Shown: positions 56,724 through 64,000 of the stretch, in pieces
How the letters are laid out: every line of letters begins with the position of its first letter
Position numbering within the stretch: the stretch's first letter is position 1
Notes under the pieces: generated by a model
What the model was told of the DNA's origin: nothing
The model's database searches: none
The model's input: the letters and a program-made list of their open reading frames with translations, nothing else
Assembly: GCA_964345005.1 (NCBI GenBank)
Contig: CAYFPQ010000008.1
Coordinates: 1 to 64,000, forward strand
DNA length: 64,000 nucleotides
DNA from: JABMPJ01 sp964345005
GTDB taxonomy: Bacteria; Verrucomicrobiota; Kiritimatiellia; UBA8416; JABMPJ01
Reading direction: 5' to 3'
Position numbers and translations under genes: made by a program

Positions 56724-56752
56724 ACAATAGTTATAACCCCGAATCTTGTCAA
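56724..56752 (-). promoter_or_regulatory. Sigma-70 promoter of the toxin-antitoxin pair
   Basis: On the minus strand TTGACA (56752-56747), a 17-bp spacer and TATTGT (56729-56724). The predicted start site falls on the antitoxin ATG. The surrounding TTATAAC...GTTAC sequence may be the antitoxin operator. Confidence 0.8.
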
Positions 56753-56850
56753 TGTTCTTTCTTGTCCAGGATGGGCGAAGGAAGGAAGCATTGAGCCCGT
56801 GGCCTCCATCGTGATAGCCTCGACCTTTCAGCGATGCCAAGGCTTCTCAT

Positions 56851-57765
56851 ATGACTGACCACGAAACATCTCAGCTTCGCAAGCCCGACTGGCTCAGGGT
56901 TCGGCTCTCGGGCGGCAAGGAGTTCAACGAAGTTAAGCAGCTCGTAGAGGGACAGAAGCTCCATACCGTCTGTCAGGAGGCCATGTGCCCCAACATCCAT
57001 GAGTGCTGGGGGAAGCACAAGACCGCTACGTTCATGATCCTGGGTGAGACCTGCACCCGCGCCTGCCGGTTCTGTGCCGTTGCTACCGGACGACCACCTG
57101 CCCCCGACCCGGACGAGCCCCGCCGCGTGGCCGAGTCTGTCGCAGCCATGAAACTGGAGCACGTGGTCGTAACCATGGTGACTCGCGACGATCTACCCGA
57201 CGGCGGTGCAAGTGCTGTGGCCGACACCGTCCGAGCCATTCGCGAGCTGGCGCCGGAGTGTTCGACCGAAGTGCTGGTATCCGATCTCATGGGCGACCGC
57301 GAATCGATTCGCATCGTGACCGACAGCATGCCGGCCATCAACAGCCACAACATCGAGACCGTCCGGCGACTCACACAGCAGGTCCGCTCACGCTCCGACT
57401 ACGAGCGTTCGCTCACCTACCTGCGCATCGTTAAGGAACTGGATCCTCAGGCCACCACGAAGTCGAGTCTCATGCTCGGCCTCGGCGAAACGCGTGACGA
57501 GATTCTTGAATCCTTGGATGATCTGCGCAGCGTGGACGTCGACGTCGTGAACATGGGGCAGTACCTACAGCCCACCAAAACCCATGCAGCAGTCGAGAAA
57601 TTCTGGACGCCCGAGGAGTTCGCTGACCTGAAAGAGGAAGCGCTGTCCCGCGGTTTCGCCTACTGCGAATCTGCCCCGCTGGTGCGCTCCTCCTATCATG
57701 CCGGAGCACAATACGCCGCGTTCCTCAAGCAGGCGCGCGATCGTCGCCCCCCATTCCTCGCTTGA
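56851..57765 (+). CDS. lipA: Lipoyl synthase
   Basis: A 304-residue radical-SAM enzyme that inserts two sulfurs into octanoyl groups to make lipoyl cofactors. It has the auxiliary-cluster cysteines CQEAMCPNIHECW (C41, C46, C52), the radical-SAM motif CTRACRFC (C68, C72, C75), and the C-terminal RSSY whose serine ligates the auxiliary cluster. Full length for the family. The ATG at 56851 is divergent from the toxin-antitoxin pair. Its presence implies lipoylated proteins (glycine cleavage or 2-oxoacid dehydrogenase) elsewhere in the genome. Confidence 0.95.
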   Translation: MTDHETSQLRKPDWLRVRLSGGKEFNEVKQLVEGQKLHTVCQEAMCPNIHECWGKHKTATFMILGETCTRACRFCAVATGRPPAPDPDEPRRVAESVAAMKLEHVVVTMVTRDDLPDGGASAVADTVRAIRELAPECSTEVLVSDLMGDRESIRIVTDSMPAINSHNIETVRRLTQQVRSRSDYERSLTYLRIVKELDPQATTKSSLMLGLGETRDEILESLDDLRSVDVDVVNMGQYLQPTKTHAAVEKFWTPEEFADLKEEALSRGFAYCESAPLVRSSYHAGAQYAAFLKQARDRRPPFLA

Positions 57766-57781
57766 TCGGACCAGTGCGGGG

Positions 57782-57810
57782 TTGACTTCCCTGACCCCAT
57801 TCCGTAAATT
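57782..57810 (+). promoter_or_regulatory. Sigma-70 promoter of tRNA-Glu
   Basis: TTGACT (57782-57787), 17-bp spacer, TAAATT (57805-57810), about 20 bases upstream of the tRNA. Confidence 0.8.
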
Positions 57811-57831
57811 ACGCGCCTGTTTGAGAGCTGT

Positions 57832-57906
57832 GCCCCCTTCGTCTATCGGCTAGGACATCGGGTTCTCATCCCGGAAAGAGGGGTTCGATTCCCCTAGGGG
57901 GTGCCA
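57832..57906 (+). tRNA. tRNA-Glu, anticodon CTC
   Basis: A complete cloverleaf: acceptor GCCCCCT/AGGGGGT (G1 with U72, a wobble pair), D stem GTCT/GGAC, anticodon stem TCGGG/CCCGG with loop TTCTCAT (anticodon CTC reads GAG), 4-base variable loop AAAG, T stem AGGGG/CCCCT with loop TTCGATT, discriminator G and an encoded CCA at 57904-57906. Confidence 0.93.
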
Positions 57907-57982
57907 ATTTTCTTACCAGTCGCTCTATCCCCCGTAAAGCAGTTCACCGCCGTGTGCAGCAGACCACAACCTATCGTCTGTG

Positions 57983-58160
57983 CTAGTGTCCTGTCTCAGA
58001 ATCAAGCTCTCAAAATACGTAAGTCTCTGTCATTCCGAGCGAAGCTGCCTGTCCGCCTCTGGAGGAAGGAATCTCTTGTCTATCATGCGGCAGAGATCCC
58101 TCGACTTCGCTCGGGATGACACACGAGTTATACAACCCTATTTGCGGGACACGACACTAG
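57983..58160. mobile_element. MITE-like palindromic element
   Basis: A 178-bp non-coding element. Its ends CTAGTGTCCTGTCTC and (complement of the right end) CTAGTGTCGTGTCCC are terminal inverted repeats with two mismatches and begin at CTAG, compatible with a TA target. Inside is a second inverted repeat, TGTCATTCCGAGCGAAG (58028-58044) and CTTCGCTCGGGATGACA (58105-58121), of the widespread type with GAGGAAGGAATCTC and GAGATCCCTCGA between. It has no gene and sits between tRNA-Glu and the outer-membrane gene at 58292. Confidence 0.75.
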
Positions 58161-58291
58161 TCACTCCGAGCGTTGAGCACAATCGGTACCGGCTCTGCAA
58201 AGAAATGTGTGGATTTCCTGCTGCGAATCGGAATAATGCCACAAAGCGTCGGCAGACTGTCCGACAGCACAACAAACAGGGGGATCCACTC

Positions 58292-59290
58292 ATGATTCGT
58301 TACTTACTGGCTATTGTGGCTATCGGGATCGTTCTACTCCCGGCAGCAGTTCTTGGCCAAACCGAGCTCGCGGCCATCATGCGCGACGAGTATGCACTGG
58401 GACTCACGCCAACGGTGCGCAGCGCCGGCATGGGCGGCGGCTACATCGCTGTGGAAGGGATCGGCAGCATGAACCCGGCAGCCCTGGCGCGCGTCGGTCG
58501 CACCGTCACGGCCACCTATGGCATGTACGACCATGACACGGGACCGGATGCCAACCGCGGCCGTCTCGATGCAACACTTGCTGCACCCAAGATCGGTGGC
58601 GCGGCCCGCTTGATGGTCGACCACGTTTCCAGCGACGGAGCCGATCCCACCATGATTATCGGTGGTGGCCCCATGGAATACGACAGCACGACGCTCGGTC
58701 TGCAGTATGGCCGGGATGTGAGTGAATGCCTGGCCCTCGGTTTCGGCGCCTACCCGTACGAAGAAGCCAACGTGGACGTCACAACTCCTGGCGGTACTTT
58801 CAGCGGAGAGGGAATGAGCCAGGTGGGGAGCATCCAGTTCGGTGCACTGGCTCGCCTGTGCGACACGGTGAATGTCGGCCTGCAGGTTATCCATATCATC
58901 GACGAGCTCAAAGTTGAACTGCCCGACGGCACCAAGATGCAGAACGACTTCAAGATCGACTACGTGGCCGCCGGCGTGGCCATTACGCCCTGGGATGGGT
59001 GCCTGATTGTCGTCGATTACTGGAATGGCGATGTGGACGGCCGGTCCGAACCAGGCGCTGAGTTCGACGAGGACATCGACCGCTGGAACATCGGCGTGGA
59101 ACAGCGCATCGTGGATGCGGTTGATGTGCGCGTGGGCTCGAACAACAGTGGCCTGACCGCCGGCTTCACCTGGCGCATGTGCGAGGCGGCGACGCTGGAC
59201 TACGCTTACGTCAGCGAGGCGTTGAACGACAAGGAAGACATCTTCGGCGAGACCGAGCAGCACACCGTGTCGGTCTCCTGCGCCTTCTAA
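58292..59290 (+). CDS. Outer-membrane beta-barrel protein (PorV/FadL-like)
   Basis: A 332-residue exported protein. The signal peptide MIRYLLAIVAIGIVLLPAAV ends near VLGQ. The mature part starts with a hatch-like segment, TVRSAGMGGGYIAVEGIGSM then NPAALARVGRTVTATYGMY, the NPA motif of PorV/FadL-type outer-membrane barrels, and continues with strands (VDVRVGSNNSGLTAGFTWRM, TLDYAYVSE) to a terminal TVSVSCAF with Phe last. GGGGGAT precedes the ATG; the longer open frame upstream runs through the MITE and is discarded. Substrate unknown. Ends at a strong terminator shared with the convergent GT9 gene. Confidence 0.75.
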   Translation: MIRYLLAIVAIGIVLLPAAVLGQTELAAIMRDEYALGLTPTVRSAGMGGGYIAVEGIGSMNPAALARVGRTVTATYGMYDHDTGPDANRGRLDATLAAPKIGGAARLMVDHVSSDGADPTMIIGGGPMEYDSTTLGLQYGRDVSECLALGFGAYPYEEANVDVTTPGGTFSGEGMSQVGSIQFGALARLCDTVNVGLQVIHIIDELKVELPDGTKMQNDFKIDYVAAGVAITPWDGCLIVVDYWNGDVDGRSEPGAEFDEDIDRWNIGVEQRIVDAVDVRVGSNNSGLTAGFTWRMCEAATLDYAYVSEALNDKEDIFGETEQHTVSVSCAF

Positions 59291-59316
59291 TTCAACCCCG
59301 CCCCGTTAGAGCATAG

Positions 59317-59358
59317 ACCCGATCGACCGGCTACTCAGGCCGGTTGATCGGGTTTCTT
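59317..59358 (+). terminator. Strong terminator hairpin
   Basis: ACCCGATCGACCGG (59317-59330) pairs with CCGGTTGATCGGGT (59340-59353) over 14 bp with one G-T pair, followed by TTCTTCTT on the plus strand. The right arm also encodes the last codons of the convergent GT9 gene (59335-60507), so the element serves two roles. Confidence 0.85.
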
Positions 59359-60507
59359 CTTGAGATTCTCCTCCACCGCCTCCACCACTTGCTCAACCTT
59401 CAGTTCGGCCATGCAGTGGGCACGGTCGACACAGTAGCGGTCGCCATAGTGGGGACAGATGTGAGATTCATGATCGTAGACGCAGATGTCCGGATAGGTC
59501 TCTGGCTTGACCACGGTGTTGAAACTGTCGGTTGGATCGTAAGGTTTGCAGTAGAGCGGGTTCGTGGGGCCGAAAAGGGAGACCGTCCGATTGGCCCTAT
59601 ACCATCGCCCGTTCCCGGCCTGAGCCGCCCCGGGGGTGCCCTCCTCCACCTCGCTGGCTGAGCCGGCCATGTGACCGGCGAAGCTGTCGTTACCGATCAC
59701 CAGCGAGAATGCCCCCGACTGCATCAGGTACGAATCGACCGCAAGCCCAGTCTCCTCAACCAGGTTCGTGAACGGTTCATCGGCAAAGACCTCCTGCGAG
59801 GTATGCATGTCGTAGTTGCCGTTGGGCTCAAAATCGCGCGCCCCCATAATGACAGCCTTGCAGCCCAGGTCGCTCTCGAGCACCTCCGCCAACCGCTTGA
59901 AGTTCTCCGCCGGCCAGATCTTGCTGAACTGGGCCGACCCGATGTTCAGCGCCACGCTCTTCCGGTCGCGCAGGCCCTCGCGCTCGACGATCGCCTCCCC
60001 TGCCTCAACCGTCGCATCGTCGAACGGCAGCTCGAACGATACCGGGGCATCCTCAATCCCCAGCCCTTTCAGCCCGCTGAGATATGCATCAACCATGTGT
60101 CCGGTCGACCGCGAAGGCAAACAAGAGGCGCCGGGGTGCAGCAAGCGGGCGAAAACGTACTCACGTGCGTCGGACCTGTGCGGGATCAACACGGTTTGCC
60201 CCCTGCCCCACGGGATATAGAGACCGGTTTTGCCGCGTCCTTTGAGATCGATAAACGTCTTCGTCCCGCGCTCCCGTGCTGCCTTACGCACCTGCTTGGC
60301 CGTGGTCATCCGGTTCGACGAATCGTCGATATACAGCACGTCGACCAGGCCGTTCTCGAGAACACGCGCCAGCGGCGCCTGCGTCTTCGAGACTACCAAC
60401 GACACCGATTCATAGACCGAACCCAGTGCACGGATGGTCGGGATAATCCAGACAAGGTCCCCCAGCCAGCCAGAGTATACAACCAGAACGCTTTCGCTCT
60501 TCTTCAC
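59335..60507 (-). CDS. GT9-family heptosyltransferase-like glycosyltransferase
   Basis: A 390-residue ADP-heptose-type glycosyltransferase (GT-B fold). Seen: VLVVYSGWLGDLVWIIPTIR at the N terminus, NIGSAQFSKIWPAENFKRL in the donor domain, VIGNDSFAGHMAGSASE, and LFGPTNPLYCKPYDP near the C terminus. A Cys/His-rich stretch near the end (ICPHYGDRYCVDRAHCMAEL) is typical of the family. The GTG at 60507 overlaps the preceding gene's stop by 4 bp and has GGAG upstream; an ATG at 60537 is possible. It should add heptose or a related sugar to lipid A-core or another surface glycan. Confidence 0.88.
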   Translation of the reverse strand: MKKSESVLVVYSGWLGDLVWIIPTIRALGSVYESVSLVVSKTQAPLARVLENGLVDVLYIDDSSNRMTTAKQVRKAARERGTKTFIDLKGRGKTGLYIPWGRGQTVLIPHRSDAREYVFARLLHPGASCLPSRSTGHMVDAYLSGLKGLGIEDAPVSFELPFDDATVEAGEAIVEREGLRDRKSVALNIGSAQFSKIWPAENFKRLAEVLESDLGCKAVIMGARDFEPNGNYDMHTSQEVFADEPFTNLVEETGLAVDSYLMQSGAFSLVIGNDSFAGHMAGSASEVEEGTPGAAQAGNGRWYRANRTVSLFGPTNPLYCKPYDPTDSFNTVVKPETYPDICVYDHESHICPHYGDRYCVDRAHCMAELKVEQVVEAVEENLKKKPDQPA

Positions 60508-61664
60508 GCCTTCACCATCTCCATAATACACTCGCATACCCGGTCGGGATGCAGTTCCACCATGCTTCGCGCGGGTCCGCCTCCTTTGCGATAATCGCTA
60601 CAGGCTTCCTCGTGCCCCTTGGGGAGATAATCCTCGTCGGCAAACAGAACGCGATTCCATTCACCATACGGCTTGTCTGGATAGCTTCGCGTGGGATCAT
60701 ACGGAGCGTAACGCCCCCAGTTCGTAGGCCCGAATAGCGATACCGTCTTGCGTTTGGCGTCGTCACCAACCGATCCGGCAATATGCAAAGCGCCTGTATC
60801 GTTGCCCACTACGACCTCGGCTACATTCGCGTAGCGGAGGCAATGTGTGTCGCGCTGCAGGTGTAGATCCGCCGAGAGTCCGCCCTCCGTCACCAAGTCG
60901 ATGCAATGCTCGCCGTCAACCAGGCCATCCCTGCGAAACTGTTCGACCGTACGCCGGTCGTAGTTGTCGTCCCACCTGAACTCCGCCGCACCCATCAGCA
61001 CCACACGCAGTCCATTGGCAACGAGCACCTTGGCCAACGTCTTGAAATGATCGGCCGGCCAACACTTCGTGGCACGGCTGGCGCCGAGGTTCAGGGCAAT
61101 GACGGTTCCCGATCGCAAGTTGTACTTATCGATTAACTTCTCACTCTCCTCAACGGCCCGCTCGGGCAGTCGAAGCTGAAAGGAGTAGACGGGATCAGCG
61201 GTGCCCAGGTAGGCGGCGAACGCCAGCAGCTCATCGACGCGGTGCATGCCGGGCGTGAGCGCGGGCATGGACTCCGCCCACGGCGAATAAAGCGCACAGA
61301 TCCCCTTGCAGTCCTTGCGGTGCGGTCTGATCCGGCGGCCACCGCGCCAGGCAAGGAGCAAACCAGACTGGTCGTTCCCCACCATGTCGATAACGGCATC
61401 GCAACGCGCCTCGGCGAGCCGCTTCCGAAGCTCCCGCCAGCTCCCGCCACGACCGAGAACCAACACATCATCACAGAGCGTGCCTTTCTGCGGCATGGCG
61501 AGAGGAGCCTGCTTCTCCTTGATGACCAGGGTCATGTGGGTATCCGGAAAGGCACGCCGAATGGTATGCAGTGCAGGCAGAACAAAGACAAAATCGCCAA
61601 TCGCCTTCGGGTAGACGATGGCCAGCCGCTCGATTGATCTCTCCCTCTTCACAATGGTTCGCAT
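60504..61664 (-). CDS. GT9-family heptosyltransferase-like glycosyltransferase
   Basis: A 386-residue enzyme of the same family as its downstream neighbour: RLAIVYPKAIGDFVFVLPAL then HTIRRAFPDTHMTLV at the start, ALNLGASRATKCWPADHFKT in the donor domain, VVGNDTGALHIAGSVGD, and LFGPTNWGRYAPYDP, ending CECIMEMVKA. I chose the ATG at 61664; ribosome-site support is weak, and a GTG 4 codons later is possible. Its stop overlaps the next gene. Two adjacent GT9 enzymes suggest successive additions to a core oligosaccharide. Upstream lies a hexamer repeat. Confidence 0.88.
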   Translation of the reverse strand: MRTIVKRERSIERLAIVYPKAIGDFVFVLPALHTIRRAFPDTHMTLVIKEKQAPLAMPQKGTLCDDVLVLGRGGSWRELRKRLAEARCDAVIDMVGNDQSGLLLAWRGGRRIRPHRKDCKGICALYSPWAESMPALTPGMHRVDELLAFAAYLGTADPVYSFQLRLPERAVEESEKLIDKYNLRSGTVIALNLGASRATKCWPADHFKTLAKVLVANGLRVVLMGAAEFRWDDNYDRRTVEQFRRDGLVDGEHCIDLVTEGGLSADLHLQRDTHCLRYANVAEVVVGNDTGALHIAGSVGDDAKRKTVSLFGPTNWGRYAPYDPTRSYPDKPYGEWNRVLFADEDYLPKGHEEACSDYRKGGGPARSMVELHPDRVCECIMEMVKA

Positions 61665-61705
61665 GCTAGCAGTAGGAGAACAGGGTGGCAAGGGAGCGTC
61701 CCCCT

Positions 61706-61786
61706 CCTAATCATAATCCTAATCGTGATCCTAATCGCACTGCTAGTCTGCCGCCGATTACGATTAGGATTACGCGTACGATTAGG
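61706..61786. repeat. CTAATC-type hexamer array, inverted halves
   Basis: The left half (CCTAATCATAATCCTAATCG and on, 61706-61738) and the right half (CGATTACGATTAGGATTACG and on, 61755-61786) are built from the same hexamer in opposite orientation and can pair as a long imperfect hairpin. It lies between the GT9 gene start and the gene at 61841. Confidence 0.75.
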
Positions 61787-61840
61787 AGTGGGACAGGTTT
61801 GGGATGGTGCGGCACCACATCTCAAGCTAGGATTGGTTCG

Positions 61841-62542
61841 ATGATCCACTTGAGAAGAGCATTGAAGCCACGGGAACCCAAGCCGTTACGGATCTATCGG
61901 TTCGAGCACGTGGGTCTCGACACCGCCTCCGACATCGCCTTGGTAGACGGCAGGCGGTGCAGCGCCAGTGTGGGTCGCTGGATGTTCTACCTGCCGAAAC
62001 TTCAGGCCAAGCTTTTCCACTCACGAGACGGCAGTACCGACTGCACATCGCCTTCCCGTCCCTCCGCTGAGGTGCTCCAACAGCCCGGGCTCTCGCTCGG
62101 GCGCTACATCTCCGACGAGTGGAACCAAGCCCTGACCACCCCCATCGTACGCCGACTCGCCGAACTGTGGATCGTGAGCGCGCGGCTCTGGTCGGCCGGA
62201 CTGGGGCCCCAGCCGCTGGGCCTCTGCTTTGTTGAGCAGTTCCATCGCGATGAGGAAGCACTTGGTCTCACCTGCGGATTCCTCACGGAGAACGTGCACC
62301 GGCTACGTCCCAAGCTCCGCTGCCGCCGGGAACACGTTGAGGCGGCTGGCGTGCGTCCGGACAAGATCGCAAGCTGCATTCGCCGCCAGGTGCGCGGCTA
62401 CATCGTGGACCTCTGCTCTGTCGTGGGGTGCATACCGGACAATGCGGACGAAGCAACTAGACGGCTTGAGGTACTGCTCCGGGAATGCGACTCAGACGAC
62501 ACGCTCAAGCGCGAGCTGAACCAGGTTCTCCTTCAAGGCTAG
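61841..62542 (+). CDS. Unknown protein in the surface-glycan cluster
   Basis: A 233-residue cytoplasmic protein I do not recognise. It opens MIHLRRALKPREPKPLRIYR and is rich in Arg, Leu and Cys. A middle block, LWSAGLGPQPLGLCFVEQF, is reminiscent of the LPS-kinase/protein-kinase-like N lobe-C lobe hinge (GPxPxG) but the later catalytic motifs are not visible, so it may be a degenerate kinase-like protein. The C-terminal ~90 residues are helical (EHVEAAGVRPDKIASCIRRQ). The upstream open frame is the hexamer repeat; the ATG at 61841 follows it, with an AGG at modest spacing. The stop overlaps the convergent methyltransferase by 4 bp. Confidence 0.55.
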   Translation: MIHLRRALKPREPKPLRIYRFEHVGLDTASDIALVDGRRCSASVGRWMFYLPKLQAKLFHSRDGSTDCTSPSRPSAEVLQQPGLSLGRYISDEWNQALTTPIVRRLAELWIVSARLWSAGLGPQPLGLCFVEQFHRDEEALGLTCGFLTENVHRLRPKLRCRREHVEAAGVRPDKIASCIRRQVRGYIVDLCSVVGCIPDNADEATRRLEVLLRECDSDDTLKRELNQVLLQG

Positions 62543-63165
62543 CGCGAGAACCGATAGAAAAGGTTCTCGCGAGTGCTGTTGCGAAAGATGAACTGCTTCT
62601 CGTCAAGCTTCCAGCCTTGCGACTCTACCGCCTCCAGAAGGCCTTTCTCGTCATGTACAAACTGGCTACCGCTACGGGTCCGCATGTTCTTGAGACGTAG
62701 AAGGCCCTTCATCAGGAACCGTTTCAACGGGCTGGTACCAGCCGGTACAACACTACATCCTACAACCATCTGGTTCGCCGGACACGCGCTCAACCCGGTA
62801 ATAGTCCGGACCACCTGGTCATACGGCATCCAGTTCAGCAGGCGTATACACGCAATCAGGTCTACCGCCATCTGCGAGCAGTCCGTATCGAAGATACTCC
62901 CCTCAATGAGCTCGTAGGCGTCCGGGCGCTCCATTTTCTTACGCGCCTCGGCCAACATATCCCCAGAAATGTCAACTCCGATGACCTTGGCGCCTATCTC
63001 GTCGTACTGGGGGATCCACCGCCCCGTGCCAAAGGGGCAATCCAGAATGGTAGAGGGAGGCGTCTCCTGTAGCCACCCACCAAAGACCTTCACCTCGTTC
63101 CACCACCGCGAAGACCGTTGGCGCTTCTCGTCATAGCGGCTCGCGACGCTTCCGGTGTATCTCAT
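62539..63165 (-). CDS. Class I SAM-dependent methyltransferase
   Basis: A 208-residue methyltransferase. Motif I is ILDCPFGTGRWIPQYDEIGA (glycine loop GTG), followed by VIGVDISGDMLAEARKKME (the acidic residue that holds the ribose) and VDLIACIRLLNWMPYDQVVR. The cofactor domain is complete; the substrate-binding part is the short C-terminal ~70 residues. I chose the ATG at 63165, five bases after the preceding gene's stop, over a GTG six codons earlier. Tightly linked with the gene at 63170 and with glycosyltransferases, so a small sugar or lipid modification is likely, but the substrate is unknown. Confidence 0.83.
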   Translation of the reverse strand: MRYTGSVASRYDEKRQRSSRWWNEVKVFGGWLQETPPSTILDCPFGTGRWIPQYDEIGAKVIGVDISGDMLAEARKKMERPDAYELIEGSIFDTDCSQMAVDLIACIRLLNWMPYDQVVRTITGLSACPANQMVVGCSVVPAGTSPLKRFLMKGLLRLKNMRTRSGSQFVHDEKGLLEAVESQGWKLDEKQFIFRNSTRENLFYRFSR

Positions 63166-63169
63166 ATCT

Positions 63170-63949
63170 CTACTCTCGCCCACTGCGACCTCTCACATAC
63201 GTATCCAGGATATCGGTTGCCAGCGACCGGTCCATTGCCCCATTCGCCACCAAGGGCCAGCCCTCCGCGGACCGCGAGTCGACGATCAGTGGCCACCAGC
63301 GGCGAAGCTGAACGGGTATATGCGCATGGCCCAGGTGTACCATCGCCGCCGTCCGGTGCTTTCCGCCCCTGACGAAAAAGCAGGACTGTTCCCCGTTCGT
63401 CATCAGGTGCCCTTCGATATCGCGGTAGCGTTCGTGAACAAACCCATTCTGTTCAATCAGAGCCGTAACCCGCTTGAGCCGCTCATACTCGAACTCGACC
63501 TTCTGCTCCGTTGCCGGGCCGTAGAAAGAGACCCCGTGCTCGGGCCCCAGCCCACGCTCTCCCGGCGGGGGACGCCGTTCCTGACGCATCAGCCAGGGCA
63601 ATTCCCATTGCGGCAGGTCCTCACCCGTCCGTCCGGTCTGCGGCAGTCCGTACATCCCGGATACAGAACCGGGGGTGAATTCGTTATAGAAGTTCGCCAG
63701 TGCTTCCGAACCATCGCGCAATGCAGCCAGGAACGGGTGTGCAGCATCGTATCGGAAAGCGCCCTGCATGCGTAGACACTCGACCGGAAGCATCAGGCGA
63801 ACCGGTCGTTTCTCGGTCCAGTAGGCATACGGCAGCGCGTCATCGATGCTGTCGCACCTGATGACCAGAGCCGGTTTCCGGCGGCCCCTGGCAGCCCCCA
63901 CGGAAGACCGCAGGGCACCTAGCAGCCGTTCTCTTAGCTTGGACGCCAT
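63170..63949 (-). CDS. Unknown protein with a ParB-like GKHR motif
   Basis: A 259-residue protein. Near the C-terminal third it reads FFVRGGKHRTAAMVHLGHAH then IPVQL, matching the G(N/K)HRxxAxxxLG...PV pattern of ParB/Srx-like folds. A central block EQKVEFEYERLKRVTALIEQ and ending VDSRSAEGWPLVANGAMDRS surround it. The N terminus has a basic helix (MASKLRERLLGALRSSVGAA). GAGAGG precedes the ATG at 63949, and the gene ends five bases before the methyltransferase, so the two are coupled. Similar GxHR proteins occur in polysaccharide clusters; enzyme activity is not established. The last 51 bases of the window (63950-64000) hold no gene. Confidence 0.6.
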   Translation of the reverse strand: MASKLRERLLGALRSSVGAARGRRKPALVIRCDSIDDALPYAYWTEKRPVRLMLPVECLRMQGAFRYDAAHPFLAALRDGSEALANFYNEFTPGSVSGMYGLPQTGRTGEDLPQWELPWLMRQERRPPPGERGLGPEHGVSFYGPATEQKVEFEYERLKRVTALIEQNGFVHERYRDIEGHLMTNGEQSCFFVRGGKHRTAAMVHLGHAHIPVQLRRWWPLIVDSRSAEGWPLVANGAMDRSLATDILDTYVRGRSGRE

Positions 63950-64000
63950 ATACCTCTCGCGTTGATAAACCTCGCGGATGAGTGCGCATTCTCTTATAGT

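Noticed and set aside
57832..58160. Prophage or integrative-element attachment at tRNA-Glu
   Set aside because: No integrase gene, no second copy of the tRNA 3' end, and only a 178-bp non-coding element follows.
57980..58291. 104-codon N-terminal extension of the outer-membrane protein gene
   Set aside because: It runs through the MITE-like element and lacks a signal peptide; the ATG at 58292 gives one.

Overview
The window is GC-rich, gene-dense DNA from an anaerobic, Gram-negative, saccharolytic bacterium. It is most plausibly a member of the PVC superphylum close to Kiritimatiellota. The evidence is indirect. The V-type ATPase operon has the gene order E-DUF2764-A-B-D-I-K that I also know from Chlamydiae. 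It sits beside a pyruvate:ferredoxin oxidoreductase and an rnfABCDGE operon, and the window also has a GTP-type PEP carboxykinase, several outer-membrane barrel proteins, ADP-heptose-type GT9 glycosyltransferases, and very large secreted glycosidases that end in a shared calcium-repeat/beta-sandwich tail. Three 10-N scaffold gaps (9873, 15613, 50965) each interrupt one coding region, so this looks like a draft or metagenome assembly.

Layout. 70-4231: a sugar aminotransferase and two Gfo/Idh/MocA-type genes on the minus strand, divergent from an AraC regulator. 4173-4924: two truncated genes (ceramidase 3' part, FN3-protein 3' part with its terminator) whose broken ends abut. 4955-7623: an exported protein and a Na/Pi-cotransporter family protein. 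7793-23146: a 15-kb minus-strand alpha-glucan locus holding a secreted protein with two GH13 catalytic domains, a secreted GH57 enzyme, a pullulanase-like lipoprotein and a cytoplasmic GH13 enzyme. Together these suggest outside-to-inside starch or glycogen breakdown. 23477-31173: small envelope genes (OMP, LolA-like, a frameshifted small exported protein, a YidD-domain/TPR pair, a lipoprotein, PAP2, zinc ribbon).

31190-48311 is the energy core: class II aldolase, pyruvate:ferredoxin oxidoreductase, V-ATPase (K subunit with the sodium-site residues of E. hirae NtpK) and Rnf. Pyruvate oxidation would feed ferredoxin to Rnf, which makes an ion gradient shared with the ATPase. 48380-49577 is a REP-associated-type HUH transposase gene with an upstream 39-41-bp tandem array and flanking 36-bp direct repeats. 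49618-54178: DUF1638, a PurF-like protein lacking the catalytic N-terminal cysteine, a porin-like barrel and a small OMP. 54179-57906: pckG, an AbrB/Doc toxin-antitoxin pair, lipA and tRNA-Glu(CTC). 57983-58160 is a MITE-like element. 58292-63949: an outer-membrane protein and a surface-glycan cluster (two GT9 enzymes, a methyltransferase and two unknown genes).

A recurring theme is the number of different short repeat families placed between genes: hexamer arrays, inverted REP pairs, word-like direct repeats and palindromic elements. Some of them have grown into gene ends. The items most worth following up are the tandem-HUH protein with its array, the alpha-glucan locus with its shared accessory domains, the PurF-like/DUF1638 pair and the YidD/TPR pair.
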